From Arcticibacter svalbardensis MN12-7 (GTDB taxonomy: Bacteria > Bacteroidota > Bacteroidia > Sphingobacteriales > Sphingobacteriaceae): a DNA stretch of 46,500 nt. A model generated the notes under the pieces. That model saw only the letters and a program-made list of their open reading frames with translations, was not told the DNA's origin and did no database searches. Location: contig NZ_AQPN01000127.1 of NCBI RefSeq assembly GCF_000403135.1, forward strand, positions 1 to 46,500, written 5' to 3'. A program made the translations under genes and the position numbers. Shown one piece after another: positions 35,351-42,864 of the stretch; the stretch's first letter is position 1, and each line of letters begins with the position of its first letter.

Positions 35351-37011
35351 TATTTTAAGGTATTCAATACGCTTAATGCATATTCATTAGTTGGATCAAG
35401 TGCGATAGCTTTATTAAAAAGCTCTTTAGATTTCGCCTGGTCTGTCTTTAAAAAATATGCACCTAAGTTATTATATGATTCTACCAGGTTTTTCTTGTTT
35501 CTTACATCAGTAAGTCCATCCGGTTTAGCTAATATAATTTCAATGTATTTTTCAAAATGAGGAACCATTAACCCTTTTGAATTCTGATCATCATCTAATA
35601 ATCTGTTCGTTCTTGCACGGTACAAATAAGCATCAGCAGTACTAGGAGACTTTTGAGATACTAAACTAAATGCTGAATCTGCTCTTACCAAAGCTTCCTT
35701 ACTTGTCTTTTGCACTGCAGGTGTTTTACTTGCATAGTCGAAATAGTTTGCCATTCCTAAATAGAAATAGTCAAACAAATAAGTTTTAGAAGCTGCATTT
35801 TTAACAGCTAACTCATACAATTCAGCAGATAAACCATATTTTCTTGCAGAAAACTCAGTTTTAGCCAATTCACTAATTGGCTCAGCATAAGCAGAATCAA
35901 TGTCTACAGCTTTTGTTAAATTTACAACACCTGTAGAATCACCTGCTTTTAATTGTGCCTTACCCAAGTATAAATAATCATTTGCAATGATACGCTCAGG
36001 ATCAACCTTGCTCATAAAATCCTTCATTGCCTGAACGCTACCGGCATAATTACCGTTCTCATACAAGGAGTAACCCAAATAACGATAGATCCTTGGATTA
36101 GCCTTATCCATTTGGATCATTTGCTGAGCTTCTGCTTCAAGCGACTTATACTCACCTGCTAAAACCAAAAAGTCAGCATATCTCATTCTGGATTCTAAGG
36201 AACGGTCAGTTAAATCCAAATATTTAGTATAATACTGTAATGCTTCTTTAATTCGAGCATCGTATTGCTGAGGTTCAGATTTCGCCCACAAATAATAAGT
36301 TTCTGCTAATTCGCGATATGCTGGTGCATATTTTGCGTTAATAGCAAGGATACTTTTAAACTTATCAGCAGATTCCTGAAATGCTTTAGATTGTTTGATC
36401 AGCTTTCCTTGTTCAATTTCTGCTCTTAAAAGAGTTTTATCCATATCATATGCGGTACGGTAAGCTCCAAAAGCCTCACTATTTTTCTTATCACCACGAT
36501 AAGCATCGCCCATCGCTAAATAAACTTCAGCATCTTTTTCATTGATTTCTTTAGCCTTGGTTAAATTAGCCAATGCACTTGCATAATCAGCTGGTACCGC
36601 ATTAGTATAGGCTTTTCCGATATACAAATAAGGACTGTTATCCTTACGTTTAACCAATGATATTGCCTTATCAAATTTAGCTTTGGCAGCAGTAGGATTT
36701 TTCGCACCAAGATCTAATGTTCCTAATCCTACATAATTCAATGCATATTCAGCATCTGAACTTACTCCCTTATTGAAAGTGGCCTTTGCTGAATCAGTAT
36801 AATCATCTTTCAGATACACGTTTCCTAAATAAAAATAATTCTCTCCACTAGTGGGTTGAGATGCTATTAGCTTTTTAAGAATAGTTTTAGCTTGTTGATA
36901 CTGTTCCGCATCAATCGCCTTTTTCGCATCGCCTAAACTTTGCGCAAAAGCCGTTGTCCCCACAACTCCTAATAACAGGCTCGCTTGAATTGCTCTTCTT
37001 ATTATATTCAT
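35350..37011 (-). CDS. Exported tetratricopeptide-repeat protein of the TonB cluster
   Basis: Protein of 553 residues with an N-terminal signal peptide (about 1-23, ending AFAQ) and a body made almost wholly of TPR helices, roughly ten degenerate repeats (for example AKTILKKLIASQPTSGENYFYLGNVYLKDDYTDSAK and a final KSKELFNKAIALDPTNEYALSVL). TPR proteins act as protein-binding scaffolds; this one is presumably periplasmic. It lies 7 bp after the PstS-like lipoprotein gene and closes the exbB-exbD-exbD-tonB cluster at a strong terminator. Its partners are unknown; a scaffold for the TonB machinery or the neighbouring lipoprotein is inference. Confidence 0.88.
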   Translation of the reverse strand: MNIIRRAIQASLLLGVVGTTAFAQSLGDAKKAIDAEQYQQAKTILKKLIASQPTSGENYFYLGNVYLKDDYTDSAKATFNKGVSSDAEYALNYVGLGTLDLGAKNPTAAKAKFDKAISLVKRKDNSPYLYIGKAYTNAVPADYASALANLTKAKEINEKDAEVYLAMGDAYRGDKKNSEAFGAYRTAYDMDKTLLRAEIEQGKLIKQSKAFQESADKFKSILAINAKYAPAYRELAETYYLWAKSEPQQYDARIKEALQYYTKYLDLTDRSLESRMRYADFLVLAGEYKSLEAEAQQMIQMDKANPRIYRYLGYSLYENGNYAGSVQAMKDFMSKVDPERIIANDYLYLGKAQLKAGDSTGVVNLTKAVDIDSAYAEPISELAKTEFSARKYGLSAELYELAVKNAASKTYLFDYFYLGMANYFDYASKTPAVQKTSKEALVRADSAFSLVSQKSPSTADAYLYRARTNRLLDDDQNSKGLMVPHFEKYIEIILAKPDGLTDVRNKKNLVESYNNLGAYFLKTDQAKSKELFNKAIALDPTNEYALSVLNTLK

Positions 37012-37018
37012 AGTTTAT

Positions 37019-37915
37019 TTATTCTTTATTTTTTCTGATTAATATTTCTCTCGTTGGAATACTATCTGGCATAAGTCCAGATTTCAATACAACCCGTTGC
37101 CCAACTTCCCCAGCTAAAAACGAAGCAAATCCCAGGCCAAGACCTCCTCCAGCCTGGCAATTTATGATATAAACATTTCTACTTAGTGGGTACTGTTCCT
37201 GAGCAAGATTGTCCTGATTCGGTATGTAGTATTTATCCGAACCTGGTTTTCCAGGCAGATTCTTCACCCTCATCATTTTTAATTCTGCTACGGTACCTTC
37301 AAGCTCTACCGGAGGTTGCTTAATCCAGTTAAAACCTATAACACCAATTGAACCTAAATTATTGTGCACATATTTAATTACTTCCTGATTTGAATTTAAA
37401 GCATAAACCCCTTTTTCAGGTAATTGTTTAATTCCAGCCAATTCCATTAAATACCTAACTGTACTTGAATTCGCGTTATCAAATACGAGCTGACGCTTTG
37501 AAAATTTCCCATTCAAAATGTCAATTAGTTCTTGAACTGTAATTAAAGTATCTACGGACGCCTTATTTGCAACCAAGGCTATTGCATCAATAGCAAAACG
37601 ATTAACATGAATAAGTAATTTTCTGTTTTGAATTATTTTTGCTTCATCAGGCCTTAAAGTTCTGGCCATAATCGCAATACGTGCACTGTCCGCCAAAAGG
37701 TTTTTTATCAGGTTACCTTCTGTCTGGTAGCTTGCATCTATTTTAGCATTCTTGTATATATTTTCAAATACAACAAGTTCATCCTCAATAATTGGAGTCA
37801 AACTTTCATCTACAAGCATTTTAGCTGTACCTGAAGTTTCAGTTTCCTTCTCTTTATTAATACATGAATTAAAAAAAATTGCAATCAGAAAACATACACT
37901 AAACCAATATCTCAT
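37019..37915 (-). CDS. PstS-like periplasmic-binding lipoprotein
   Basis: Protein of 298 residues with a lipoprotein signal (FFNSC, Cys18) followed by a phosphate-binding-protein-like fold: FENIYKNAKIDASYQTEGNLIKNLLADSARIAIMARTL, LIHVNRFAIDAIALVANK, LVFDNANSSTVRYLME and LGSIGVIGFNWIKQP. These follow the PstS order of strands, but no pstC, pstA or pstB transporter genes are near; instead it is embedded between tonB and a TPR gene. It overlaps the small membrane-protein gene by 4 bp (ATGA) and precedes the TPR gene by 7 bp. It may sense or bind an anion or peptide for the TonB system; the ligand is unknown. Confidence 0.8.
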   Translation of the reverse strand: MRYWFSVCFLIAIFFNSCINKEKETETSGTAKMLVDESLTPIIEDELVVFENIYKNAKIDASYQTEGNLIKNLLADSARIAIMARTLRPDEAKIIQNRKLLIHVNRFAIDAIALVANKASVDTLITVQELIDILNGKFSKRQLVFDNANSSTVRYLMELAGIKQLPEKGVYALNSNQEVIKYVHNNLGSIGVIGFNWIKQPPVELEGTVAELKMMRVKNLPGKPGSDKYYIPNQDNLAQEQYPLSRNVYIINCQAGGGLGLGFASFLAGEVGQRVVLKSGLMPDSIPTREILIRKNKE

Positions 37916-38154
37916 ACCCTATCCCGCTTTGTTTGTATCACTCTAATTAATCGAAAAATAGCGTAAAGTATTAAAAAACAACCTAAAGCAACGCGATATG
38001 TTTTATTCAATGTCAATGGAATATCATTCCAAAAAATCAAAGCCAGTCCAAACAGCATATAGAATGCAAATATGAACATACCAAATATGACTGACCCTGA
38101 AATGAACAAAAATCGCTTTTTGGGCGATTTTTGCTGATTTTCATTATTAAACAT
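37912..38154 (-). CDS. Small two-helix membrane protein in the TonB cluster, function unknown
   Basis: An 80-residue protein: a Lys/Gln-rich cytoplasmic N-terminus (MFNNENQQKSPKKR), helix 1 at about 15-41 (FLFISGSVIFGMFIFAFYML onward), a short loop NDIPLTLNKTYR, helix 2 at about 54-70 (VALGCFLILYAIFRLI) and a basic tail. I do not recognise a named family. The ATG directly follows the tonB stop (TAAATG) and its end overlaps the PstS-like gene by 4 bp (ATGA), so it is co-translated with both. It is plausibly an accessory of the TonB complex, but that rests on position only. Confidence 0.8.
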   Translation of the reverse strand: MFNNENQQKSPKKRFLFISGSVIFGMFIFAFYMLFGLALIFWNDIPLTLNKTYRVALGCFLILYAIFRLIRVIQTKRDRV

Positions 38155-38985
38155 TTATTGTCCCTCCAGATTCAACATGATCGGTAATGTATACTGAACA
38201 CGAACCGGACGTCCATTTTGAATACCTGGTTTCCATTTGGGGGCCTTTTTCAATAGCCTTACCGCTTCTTCACCTGTACCCATTCCAAGATCTCTCAGAA
38301 CTTTAATATCAGTTAAACTACCATCTTTCTCCACAACGAAGCTCATAGTAATACGGCCTGAAACACCTTGCTCTCTGGCAGCAGCAGGATAAACGTAATT
38401 TTTTCCTACATAACCATAAAACTTAGGCATACCACCCGGGAATTCCGGCATTTGCTCAATACTAGCAAAATCGTATACCGCATTATCTTCTACAACAGCT
38501 GCTTTTGTTGGAGGAGCAGTACCAACTGGCTCATCAATTCTGATTTCTGCATTTGGATCTCCTGCTAAAGTTTTTTGACCTGGATCAGCCACTTTCAATT
38601 CATCTACGGTAGGTGGTTCTTCATCTCTTACCTTATCTGCAGGAACTACTACTGGTGGCGGGAAACGAACCTGATCTACCCTAGGCTTAGGCGGCTCCGC
38701 TGCGGGAGGGGGAGGTGGTGCTTGCTCATCTACTGGGGGCGGCGGTGTTAACACAACCTCCGTCTGGATGATCCTGTCGGTTTCCTCTTCAGGAACCATC
38801 CCTTTAATGAATTTGGCAATAAGAGGCGCTGACATAACCAGTATAAAAAGCACTGCTCCTATAACCATCGCCTTGTTTGTGGTCTTGTTGTTATTTTTTC
38901 TTAGCTGATAAGCACCATAAGCCTGGTTTCTATCAGTAAAGATAACATCAATCCACTCACGGTTAAAAATATCTAATTTTGCCAT
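38155..38985 (-). CDS. tonB: TonB energy-transducing protein
   Basis: Inner-membrane-anchored protein that transmits ExbB/ExbD energy to outer-membrane receptors such as the SusC-type one. It is 276 residues: an N-terminal Bacteroidota-specific segment DIFNREWIDVIFTDRNQAYGAYQLRK (5-30), one membrane helix (about 39-59), a Pro-rich periplasmic spacer (80-112) and a TonB C-terminal domain (about 190-275; YPAAAREQGVSGRITMSFVV, WKPGIQNGRPVRVQYTLPI). Gene order exbB-exbD-exbD-tonB supports the call. A perfect hairpin (39005-39027) lies in the 49-bp gap from exbD, and the next gene starts directly after the stop. Confidence 0.96.
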   Translation of the reverse strand: MAKLDIFNREWIDVIFTDRNQAYGAYQLRKNNNKTTNKAMVIGAVLFILVMSAPLIAKFIKGMVPEEETDRIIQTEVVLTPPPPVDEQAPPPPPAAEPPKPRVDQVRFPPPVVVPADKVRDEEPPTVDELKVADPGQKTLAGDPNAEIRIDEPVGTAPPTKAAVVEDNAVYDFASIEQMPEFPGGMPKFYGYVGKNYVYPAAAREQGVSGRITMSFVVEKDGSLTDIKVLRDLGMGTGEEAVRLLKKAPKWKPGIQNGRPVRVQYTLPIMLNLEGQ

Positions 38986-39004
38986 TTTAAAATTTGTTTC
39001 TTCC

Positions 39005-39027
39005 CAAAATGGAACCTATCCATTTTG
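39005..39027 (-). other. Perfect hairpin between exbD and tonB
   Basis: CAAAATGG (39005-39012) / CCATTTTG (39020-39027), an 8-bp stem with a 7-nt loop in the 49-bp gap. No T tract follows on the minus strand, so it is probably a processing, stability or partial-termination element. Confidence 0.5.
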
Positions 39028-39034
39028 TTTTACT

Positions 39035-39577
39035 TTAATAAATGCTATCACGTTTTAAGAGATCTATCTCCGGATTACTGATGTCTACAATAGCATACTG
39101 CTTTGTATTCGTGATTTTCATTTCATCCAAAATATCTACAAGATTTTTATAATTGGATTTATCACTAGGTTTTATAATGATAATCATATCCTTTCCTGTA
39201 GCAGCTTTGATATCCTTAGCTTTATCGATAATCGTTTTACGAATACCATTCTTGCCAAAATTCTCTACTGTTGGAGGAGTCAATGAATTTCCAGCTATAC
39301 CAATAAACCACTCTATTCGATTTGCACTTCCTAATAAAACAGTCATGGTACGGGTATCCGCAACGTCTAACTGCTCTTCCTTATTCAGATCGTCCTTGTC
39401 TGGCATTGCCAGGTCCATTGCCTGTGGCTTTGCAAGAGTAGTTGTTAACATAAAGAAGGTAATCAACAAGAACATTAAATCCACCATGGGTGTCATATCT
39501 ACCCGGGTTGACTGTTTCTTACTTCTTACTTTACCACCTTTATGATTACCCCCGCCGCCGCTATCTAATTCTGCCAT
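39035..39577 (-). CDS. exbD: ExbD/TolR-family biopolymer transport protein (second copy)
   Basis: Protein of 180 residues: a Gly/Lys-rich cytoplasmic N-terminus, one membrane helix with the proton-carrying Asp33 in DMTPMVDLMFLLITFFMLTT, then a periplasmic domain (about 55-180) with IIIIKPSDKSNYKNLVDILDEMKI. ExbD dimers sit in the ExbB pentamer and couple proton flow to TonB. It follows the other exbD by 20 bp and precedes tonB. It is clearly different in sequence from that copy, so the two could form a heterodimer or serve different loads. Confidence 0.94.
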   Translation of the reverse strand: MAELDSGGGGNHKGGKVRSKKQSTRVDMTPMVDLMFLLITFFMLTTTLAKPQAMDLAMPDKDDLNKEEQLDVADTRTMTVLLGSANRIEWFIGIAGNSLTPPTVENFGKNGIRKTIIDKAKDIKAATGKDMIIIIKPSDKSNYKNLVDILDEMKITNTKQYAIVDISNPEIDLLKRDSIY

Positions 39578-39598
39578 ATTATTCTACGTTTGTAATTA

Positions 39599-40219
39599 TT
39601 AGTCTTGAGCTTCCATTGAAGTAATCAAGCTAAACTTGTTCACTTTCTGTTTTTGTAAAATATTAATCACCTTCTTAATTGTAGGATATGCCTCTTTGGA
39701 ATCGCCTTTTAGGGAAACACGCATTTGCTTGTCGTTTAATTCTTTTGTAGCAACACGGGATTGATATATCCATTCATGTAACTGTGAAGCTGCTCCATTT
39801 ACAGAATCAATTGGAATTCCCGATTGAAGCCCTGGTTTATTCCTTTCCTCACTCTTCAAATCAATGACCTGAGCTAACTGACTAATCGGAACTCCGAACC
39901 CTTCCATTAAGGAAAATCTTTTTATTTGTGCTGGAGTAAATGGAACCTTATAACGTTCTGACATTTTCTGTAACACCCGCTCACGGATCATAGTTCCTTT
40001 AACTCCAAAGAATACTTTGCCATCTCCAATTGTGATCGTAGCAATGTCCACTTCTGGAACTTTAATTTTTACTGTTGACGAAGGAGTATCAACGATAAGG
40101 GCTTCTGGTTGACGAGCTGTTGCTGTTAAAATAAAAAATGTTAACAACAGGGAAGCCATATCACACATTGCCGTCATATCAATTGCGGTACTCTTTCTTG
40201 GTACTTTTACTCTAGGCAT
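39599..40219 (-). CDS. exbD: ExbD/TolR-family biopolymer transport protein (first copy)
   Basis: Protein of 206 residues: a short basic N-terminus, one membrane helix with the conserved Asp20 in IDMTAMCDMASLLLTFFILT, then a longer periplasmic domain with an inserted segment (about 75-150; ERVLQKMSERYKVPFTPAQI and onward) not present in the second copy, ending with KVNKFSLITSMEAQD. It functions with ExbB as the proton-driven motor for TonB. It follows exbB after 92 bp containing a large palindromic hairpin, and is 20 bp upstream of the second exbD. Confidence 0.93.
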   Translation of the reverse strand: MPRVKVPRKSTAIDMTAMCDMASLLLTFFILTATARQPEALIVDTPSSTVKIKVPEVDIATITIGDGKVFFGVKGTMIRERVLQKMSERYKVPFTPAQIKRFSLMEGFGVPISQLAQVIDLKSEERNKPGLQSGIPIDSVNGAASQLHEWIYQSRVATKELNDKQMRVSLKGDSKEAYPTIKKVINILQKQKVNKFSLITSMEAQD

Positions 40220-40262
40220 CGTTCTACTTTAAATTGATTCCTTTATCTCTTTACCTATTGAT

Positions 40263-40303
40263 GAAATATTTCGGATATTCCATAAGTCCACCCGAAATAT
40301 TTC
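40263..40303 (-). other. Large palindromic hairpin between exbB and exbD
   Basis: Arms GAAATATTTCGG (40263-40274) and CCGAAATATTTC (40292-40303), 12 perfect bp with a 17-nt loop. Each arm contains the 10-bp palindrome GAAATATTTC, so the site is both an inverted and a direct repeat. It starts 9 nt after the exbB stop and has no T tract, suggesting mRNA processing or stabilisation of exbB, or a protein-binding site. Confidence 0.6.
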
Positions 40304-40311
40304 TTCAATTA

Positions 40312-41139
40312 TTATTTATGTGTACTAGCGTAAGTCTGAACAATTGAGAAACCTGCTTCATCAATTGAATAAGTTAACTTATCGATCTTCGATGTGAAGA
40401 TGTTGTACATAATGATCGCTACTGTGGATACAGAAATACCTGTTGCAGTATTGATAAGCGCTTCTGAAATACCATTTGCTAATGCAGCCTGATCCGGAGC
40501 ACCTGCTGTAGCTAGGGCAGCAAAAGACTTGATCATACCTGTTACTGTTCCTAACAAACCTACCAATGTACCTGTAGATACCAGGGTAGCAATGATGGTT
40601 AAGTTTTGTTCCAACATTGGCATTTCAAGAGAAGTTGCTTCTTCAATATCCTTTTGGATGGCTAATGAAGCTTGCTCAATATCCATTGTCTGGTCTGTTT
40701 CTACTTCTTTGTACTTTTTCAAACCTGATTTAATCACGTTTGCTACAGAACCCTTTTGCTTGTCACACTCAGCAATTGCTGTGTCAATGCTTCCAGCTGA
40801 TAGTAAAGATTGGATCTTTCTAACAAAATGTTCAACACTGCCTGATCCGGCAGCCTTTGAAATTACGATGAACCGCTCAATTGAAAATACGATTACCATT
40901 AAAAACATACCAAAAAGCATTGGTACAATAACTCCTCCTTTGTAAATCATACCGAAAAAGTTTCCGGGTAGTGGGTGACCTAATTCAGGATCTCCTCCGT
41001 CAAAATTGGATGGATGTCCCATAACGAACTTCCAAATTAGGATTCCAATAACGATACAGATAACGATTGTTAGACTTGCAAAAATGCTTGAACCAGAGCT
41101 TTCTTTCTTCGCAGTTGTTGGTTTTGGTGCGGTTGCCAT
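40312..41139 (-). CDS. exbB: ExbB/TolQ/MotA-family proton channel
   Basis: Inner-membrane proton-channel subunit that energises TonB, 275 residues. It has an extra N-terminal helix (about 18-39) before the usual three; the signature region is TLVSTGTLVGLLGTVTGMIKSFAALA (helix 2 onward) and NTATGISVSTVAIIMYNIFTSKID (helix 3). The cytoplasmic domain between helices 1 and 2 (about 100-180) is of normal size. It is the first gene of the cluster, with a perfect -7 element about 70 bp upstream; a large hairpin follows the stop. Confidence 0.95.
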   Translation of the reverse strand: MATAPKPTTAKKESSGSSIFASLTIVICIVIGILIWKFVMGHPSNFDGGDPELGHPLPGNFFGMIYKGGVIVPMLFGMFLMVIVFSIERFIVISKAAGSGSVEHFVRKIQSLLSAGSIDTAIAECDKQKGSVANVIKSGLKKYKEVETDQTMDIEQASLAIQKDIEEATSLEMPMLEQNLTIIATLVSTGTLVGLLGTVTGMIKSFAALATAGAPDQAALANGISEALINTATGISVSTVAIIMYNIFTSKIDKLTYSIDEAGFSIVQTYASTHK

Positions 41140-41208
41140 TCTTCTTGAAATTTAGTTTTTAGTGTTAATTAAAATATAATAGTTACGATTTATTAAAAAT
41201 TATGATAA

Positions 41209-41216
41209 CAAAAATA
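41209..41216 (-). promoter_or_regulatory. -7 element of the TonB-cluster promoter
   Basis: TATTTTTG on the minus strand (perfect TAnnTTTG), 69 bp from the exbB ATG, within a 280-bp AT-rich gap (41140-41419) that otherwise shows nothing identifiable. No clear -33 TTG is found. Confidence 0.5.
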
Positions 41217-41419
41217 GAAGTTTTAAAACGAATAAAATGTGATTCTAGTTACATTTAAGTTAAATCCTCCCTAAAGCATTATTTTGACTGAACTGACATT
41301 GTTTAATTAATCCGTCTTTATTTTTAACAATATTATACAATAAAAACGATTTTTTTCTAAAATTACAAATTAGTGATGCTAAATGAACTAAAAAATTCAC
41401 ACTTAACACCAAATATGCG

Positions 41420-41761
41420 TTATCCTCCTGATTTTTTCACTCCATAACCCTCAGATTTTAAATAATCTAAGATTTTATCGCGAAAATCACCCTGTACAAT
41501 AATTTCTCCGTTTTTTGCAGCCCCACCGGCACCACATTTGGTTTTTAACTTCTTTCCTAACGTTTCAAGATCATTAACCGTCCCTTTAAAACCGGTTATT
41601 AATGTAACAGCTTTCCCATTTCTTTGTTTTTTGTCAAGTTGAATCCGTAAATCCTGATGCCCGGCACCTAAAGTTACTGCTTCAGGTGTAACTTCATAGT
41701 CATACTCAAAACTTGGATCTGTCGAATAAACTACTCCGTTAATATTATTTTTTTTTGACAT
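41420..41761 (-). CDS. SUI1/eIF1-like translation factor (YciH family)
   Basis: Bacterial homologue of eukaryotic initiation factor 1, 113 residues from the chosen start (MSKKNNINGVVYSTDP). The SUI1 domain spans about 35-113: LRIQLDKKQRNGKAVTLITGFKGTVNDLETLGKKLKTKCGAGGAAKNGEIIVQGD and YLKSEGYGVKKSGG. It is thought to affect start-codon fidelity at the ribosome; its bacterial role is not essential. A 7-residue longer frame (from 41782) would overlap the upstream lipid kinase gene, while the chosen ATG lies 5 bp after that gene's stop, the usual spacing for a coupled pair. Confidence 0.92.
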   Translation of the reverse strand: MSKKNNINGVVYSTDPSFEYDYEVTPEAVTLGAGHQDLRIQLDKKQRNGKAVTLITGFKGTVNDLETLGKKLKTKCGAGGAAKNGEIIVQGDFRDKILDYLKSEGYGVKKSGG

Positions 41762-41766
41762 TATTG

Positions 41767-42639
41767 CTAATATAAAACACAAAGAGATGAAGGGTTCACA
41801 GTGATCAAGATTTCCTTTCCCAGATTTATTGCTTCCCCATCAATATGAGCCATTGCATTATTATCAGACTTTATACGTATAGTTTTCCCTTTTATTATTT
41901 CAACATACCTCGATTTTTCAGAAGTTTTTGCAAACATACGCAAACCCATTGAAACAAAGAGATATAGAGGAAAAGGTTTTATAACACAAATATCAAGAAG
42001 TCCGTCATCAAGCAATGCCTTTGGCGCAATATGCGCATTATTTCCATACTGACTTGAATTAGCAATACTAATCATAAAGGCATCCCGTACATATTCTTTC
42101 CCATCTATGTCTATTCTATACCGGTCTGGCTTATAATTGATCACTTCGGAAAAAGCAGTTTTTACATATCCCGAAAAGCCCCTACCCTTTAATGAAGCAA
42201 ACTTATGACTAATATAGGCATCAAAACCCAAACCCGCCATATTGAAGAATTTAAATTCATTTAAACAAGCCGTATCTATTAAACGGGTATTCCATTTATT
42301 TAATTGCAGCACAGCCATTTTTTTATTCAATGGAATACCTAAAGATCGGGCAAGGCCATTGCCCGAGCCACTAGGAATGATTCCCATAATAGTTTTACTT
42401 CCTAAAATTGCAGAAGCAACCTCATTTATAGTCCCATCTCCCCCTACCGCCACAACCACCTCAACACCTTTTTTAACTGCTTCAATCGTCATTTCAAAGG
42501 CATGTTTTGGCCGGTTTGTATAAGCGAACTCAGCTATATATAGACGGTTATCAAGGTATTTCTTTACTAAAAAAGGAAAGTCAAGCTTGTTTTTGCCTCC
42601 TGATATCGGATTTATGATAAATAGTATATTCTTTTTCAA
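41767..42639 (-). CDS. YegS/DagK-family lipid kinase (diacylglycerol kinase-like)
   Basis: Soluble lipid kinase of 290 residues. The diacylglycerol-kinase catalytic domain is marked by NPISGGK (10-16), VAVGGDGTINEV (63-74) and PSGSGNGLARSL (89-100), followed by the beta-sandwich C-terminal half with FFNMAGLGFDAYIS and DDGLLDICVIKPFP. It would phosphorylate a lipid such as diacylglycerol or another lipid alcohol. It is the first gene of a two-gene unit with the SUI1-like gene and is divergent from metK, sharing a 225-bp intergenic region. The lipid substrate is not determinable here. Confidence 0.92.
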   Translation of the reverse strand: MKKNILFIINPISGGKNKLDFPFLVKKYLDNRLYIAEFAYTNRPKHAFEMTIEAVKKGVEVVVAVGGDGTINEVASAILGSKTIMGIIPSGSGNGLARSLGIPLNKKMAVLQLNKWNTRLIDTACLNEFKFFNMAGLGFDAYISHKFASLKGRGFSGYVKTAFSEVINYKPDRYRIDIDGKEYVRDAFMISIANSSQYGNNAHIAPKALLDDGLLDICVIKPFPLYLFVSMGLRMFAKTSEKSRYVEIIKGKTIRIKSDNNAMAHIDGEAINLGKEILITVNPSSLCVLY

Positions 42640-42705
42640 CCAGTTATGCCTCTTATATTCTTGGGCTAAATTAGGTTTTAATTTCTCATAATATAAAAAA
42701 TCTTA

Positions 42706-42713
42706 TAAATTTG
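42706..42713 (+). promoter_or_regulatory. -7 element of the metK promoter
   Basis: TAAATTTG, a perfect TAnnTTTG. It predicts transcription start at about 42718, just before the riboswitch-like leader. A -33 TTG is not evident. Confidence 0.55.
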
Positions 42714-42717
42714 CAAC

Positions 42718-42790
42718 GCTAAGTGGACTGATTTGCTTTGTTCCGAAAAGGAATGAGATTGCAACCACGTAAAAAAATCGCTAATACCTG
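42718..42790 (+). promoter_or_regulatory. SAM-II-type riboswitch (enlarged-loop form) in the metK leader
   Basis: The leader matches the SAM-II aptamer plan: stem P1 GTGG (42723-42726) / CCAC (42765-42768), CTGATTT just inside P1 on the 5' side, TTGCAA abutting P1 on the 3' side, then exactly 11 nt of A-rich sequence before GCTAA (42780-42784). In the SAM-II reference I remember, the same blocks occur in the same order and with the same 11-nt spacing. The P1 loop is about 17 nt longer than in that reference and holds a small hairpin TTCC-GAAAA-GGAA (42741-42753). It would lower metK expression when S-adenosylmethionine is plentiful. A SAM-I aptamer fits less well because there is no room for helix P3. 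Confidence 0.75.
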
Positions 42791-42830
42791 TTTATTTACT
42801 TCTTCGCGCAATCTTAGCTGCATCCTTTCC

Positions 42831-42856
42831 GTTTTAGCATTTCTTATTTCTAAAAC
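42831..42856 (+). promoter_or_regulatory. Hairpin in front of the metK start, possible expression platform
   Basis: GTTTTAG (42831-42837) / CTAAAAC (42850-42856), a 7-bp stem ending 8 nt before the ATG. It could hide the ribosome landing site. A possible alternative pairing is GCTAAG (42718-42723) with CTTAGC (42813-42818), which would enclose the whole aptamer. Confidence 0.4.
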
Positions 42857-42864
42857 TATTTAAT

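Noticed and set aside
38700-38780. Repetitive CCTCC/GGGGG tract as a repeat element
   Set aside because: It encodes the Pro-rich spacer of TonB (residues 80-112), which explains the bias.
40529-40945. Open frame of 138 codons on the plus strand
   Set aside because: Antisense to exbB; ExbB is a clear family member and explains the region.
42700-42800. SAM-I (S-box) riboswitch before metK
   Set aside because: GCAACC and GCTAA-x-CC resemble the SAM-I core, but only 9 nt separate them, leaving no room for helix P3, and the TTATCAAGAG junction is absent; SAM-II fits the spacing better.
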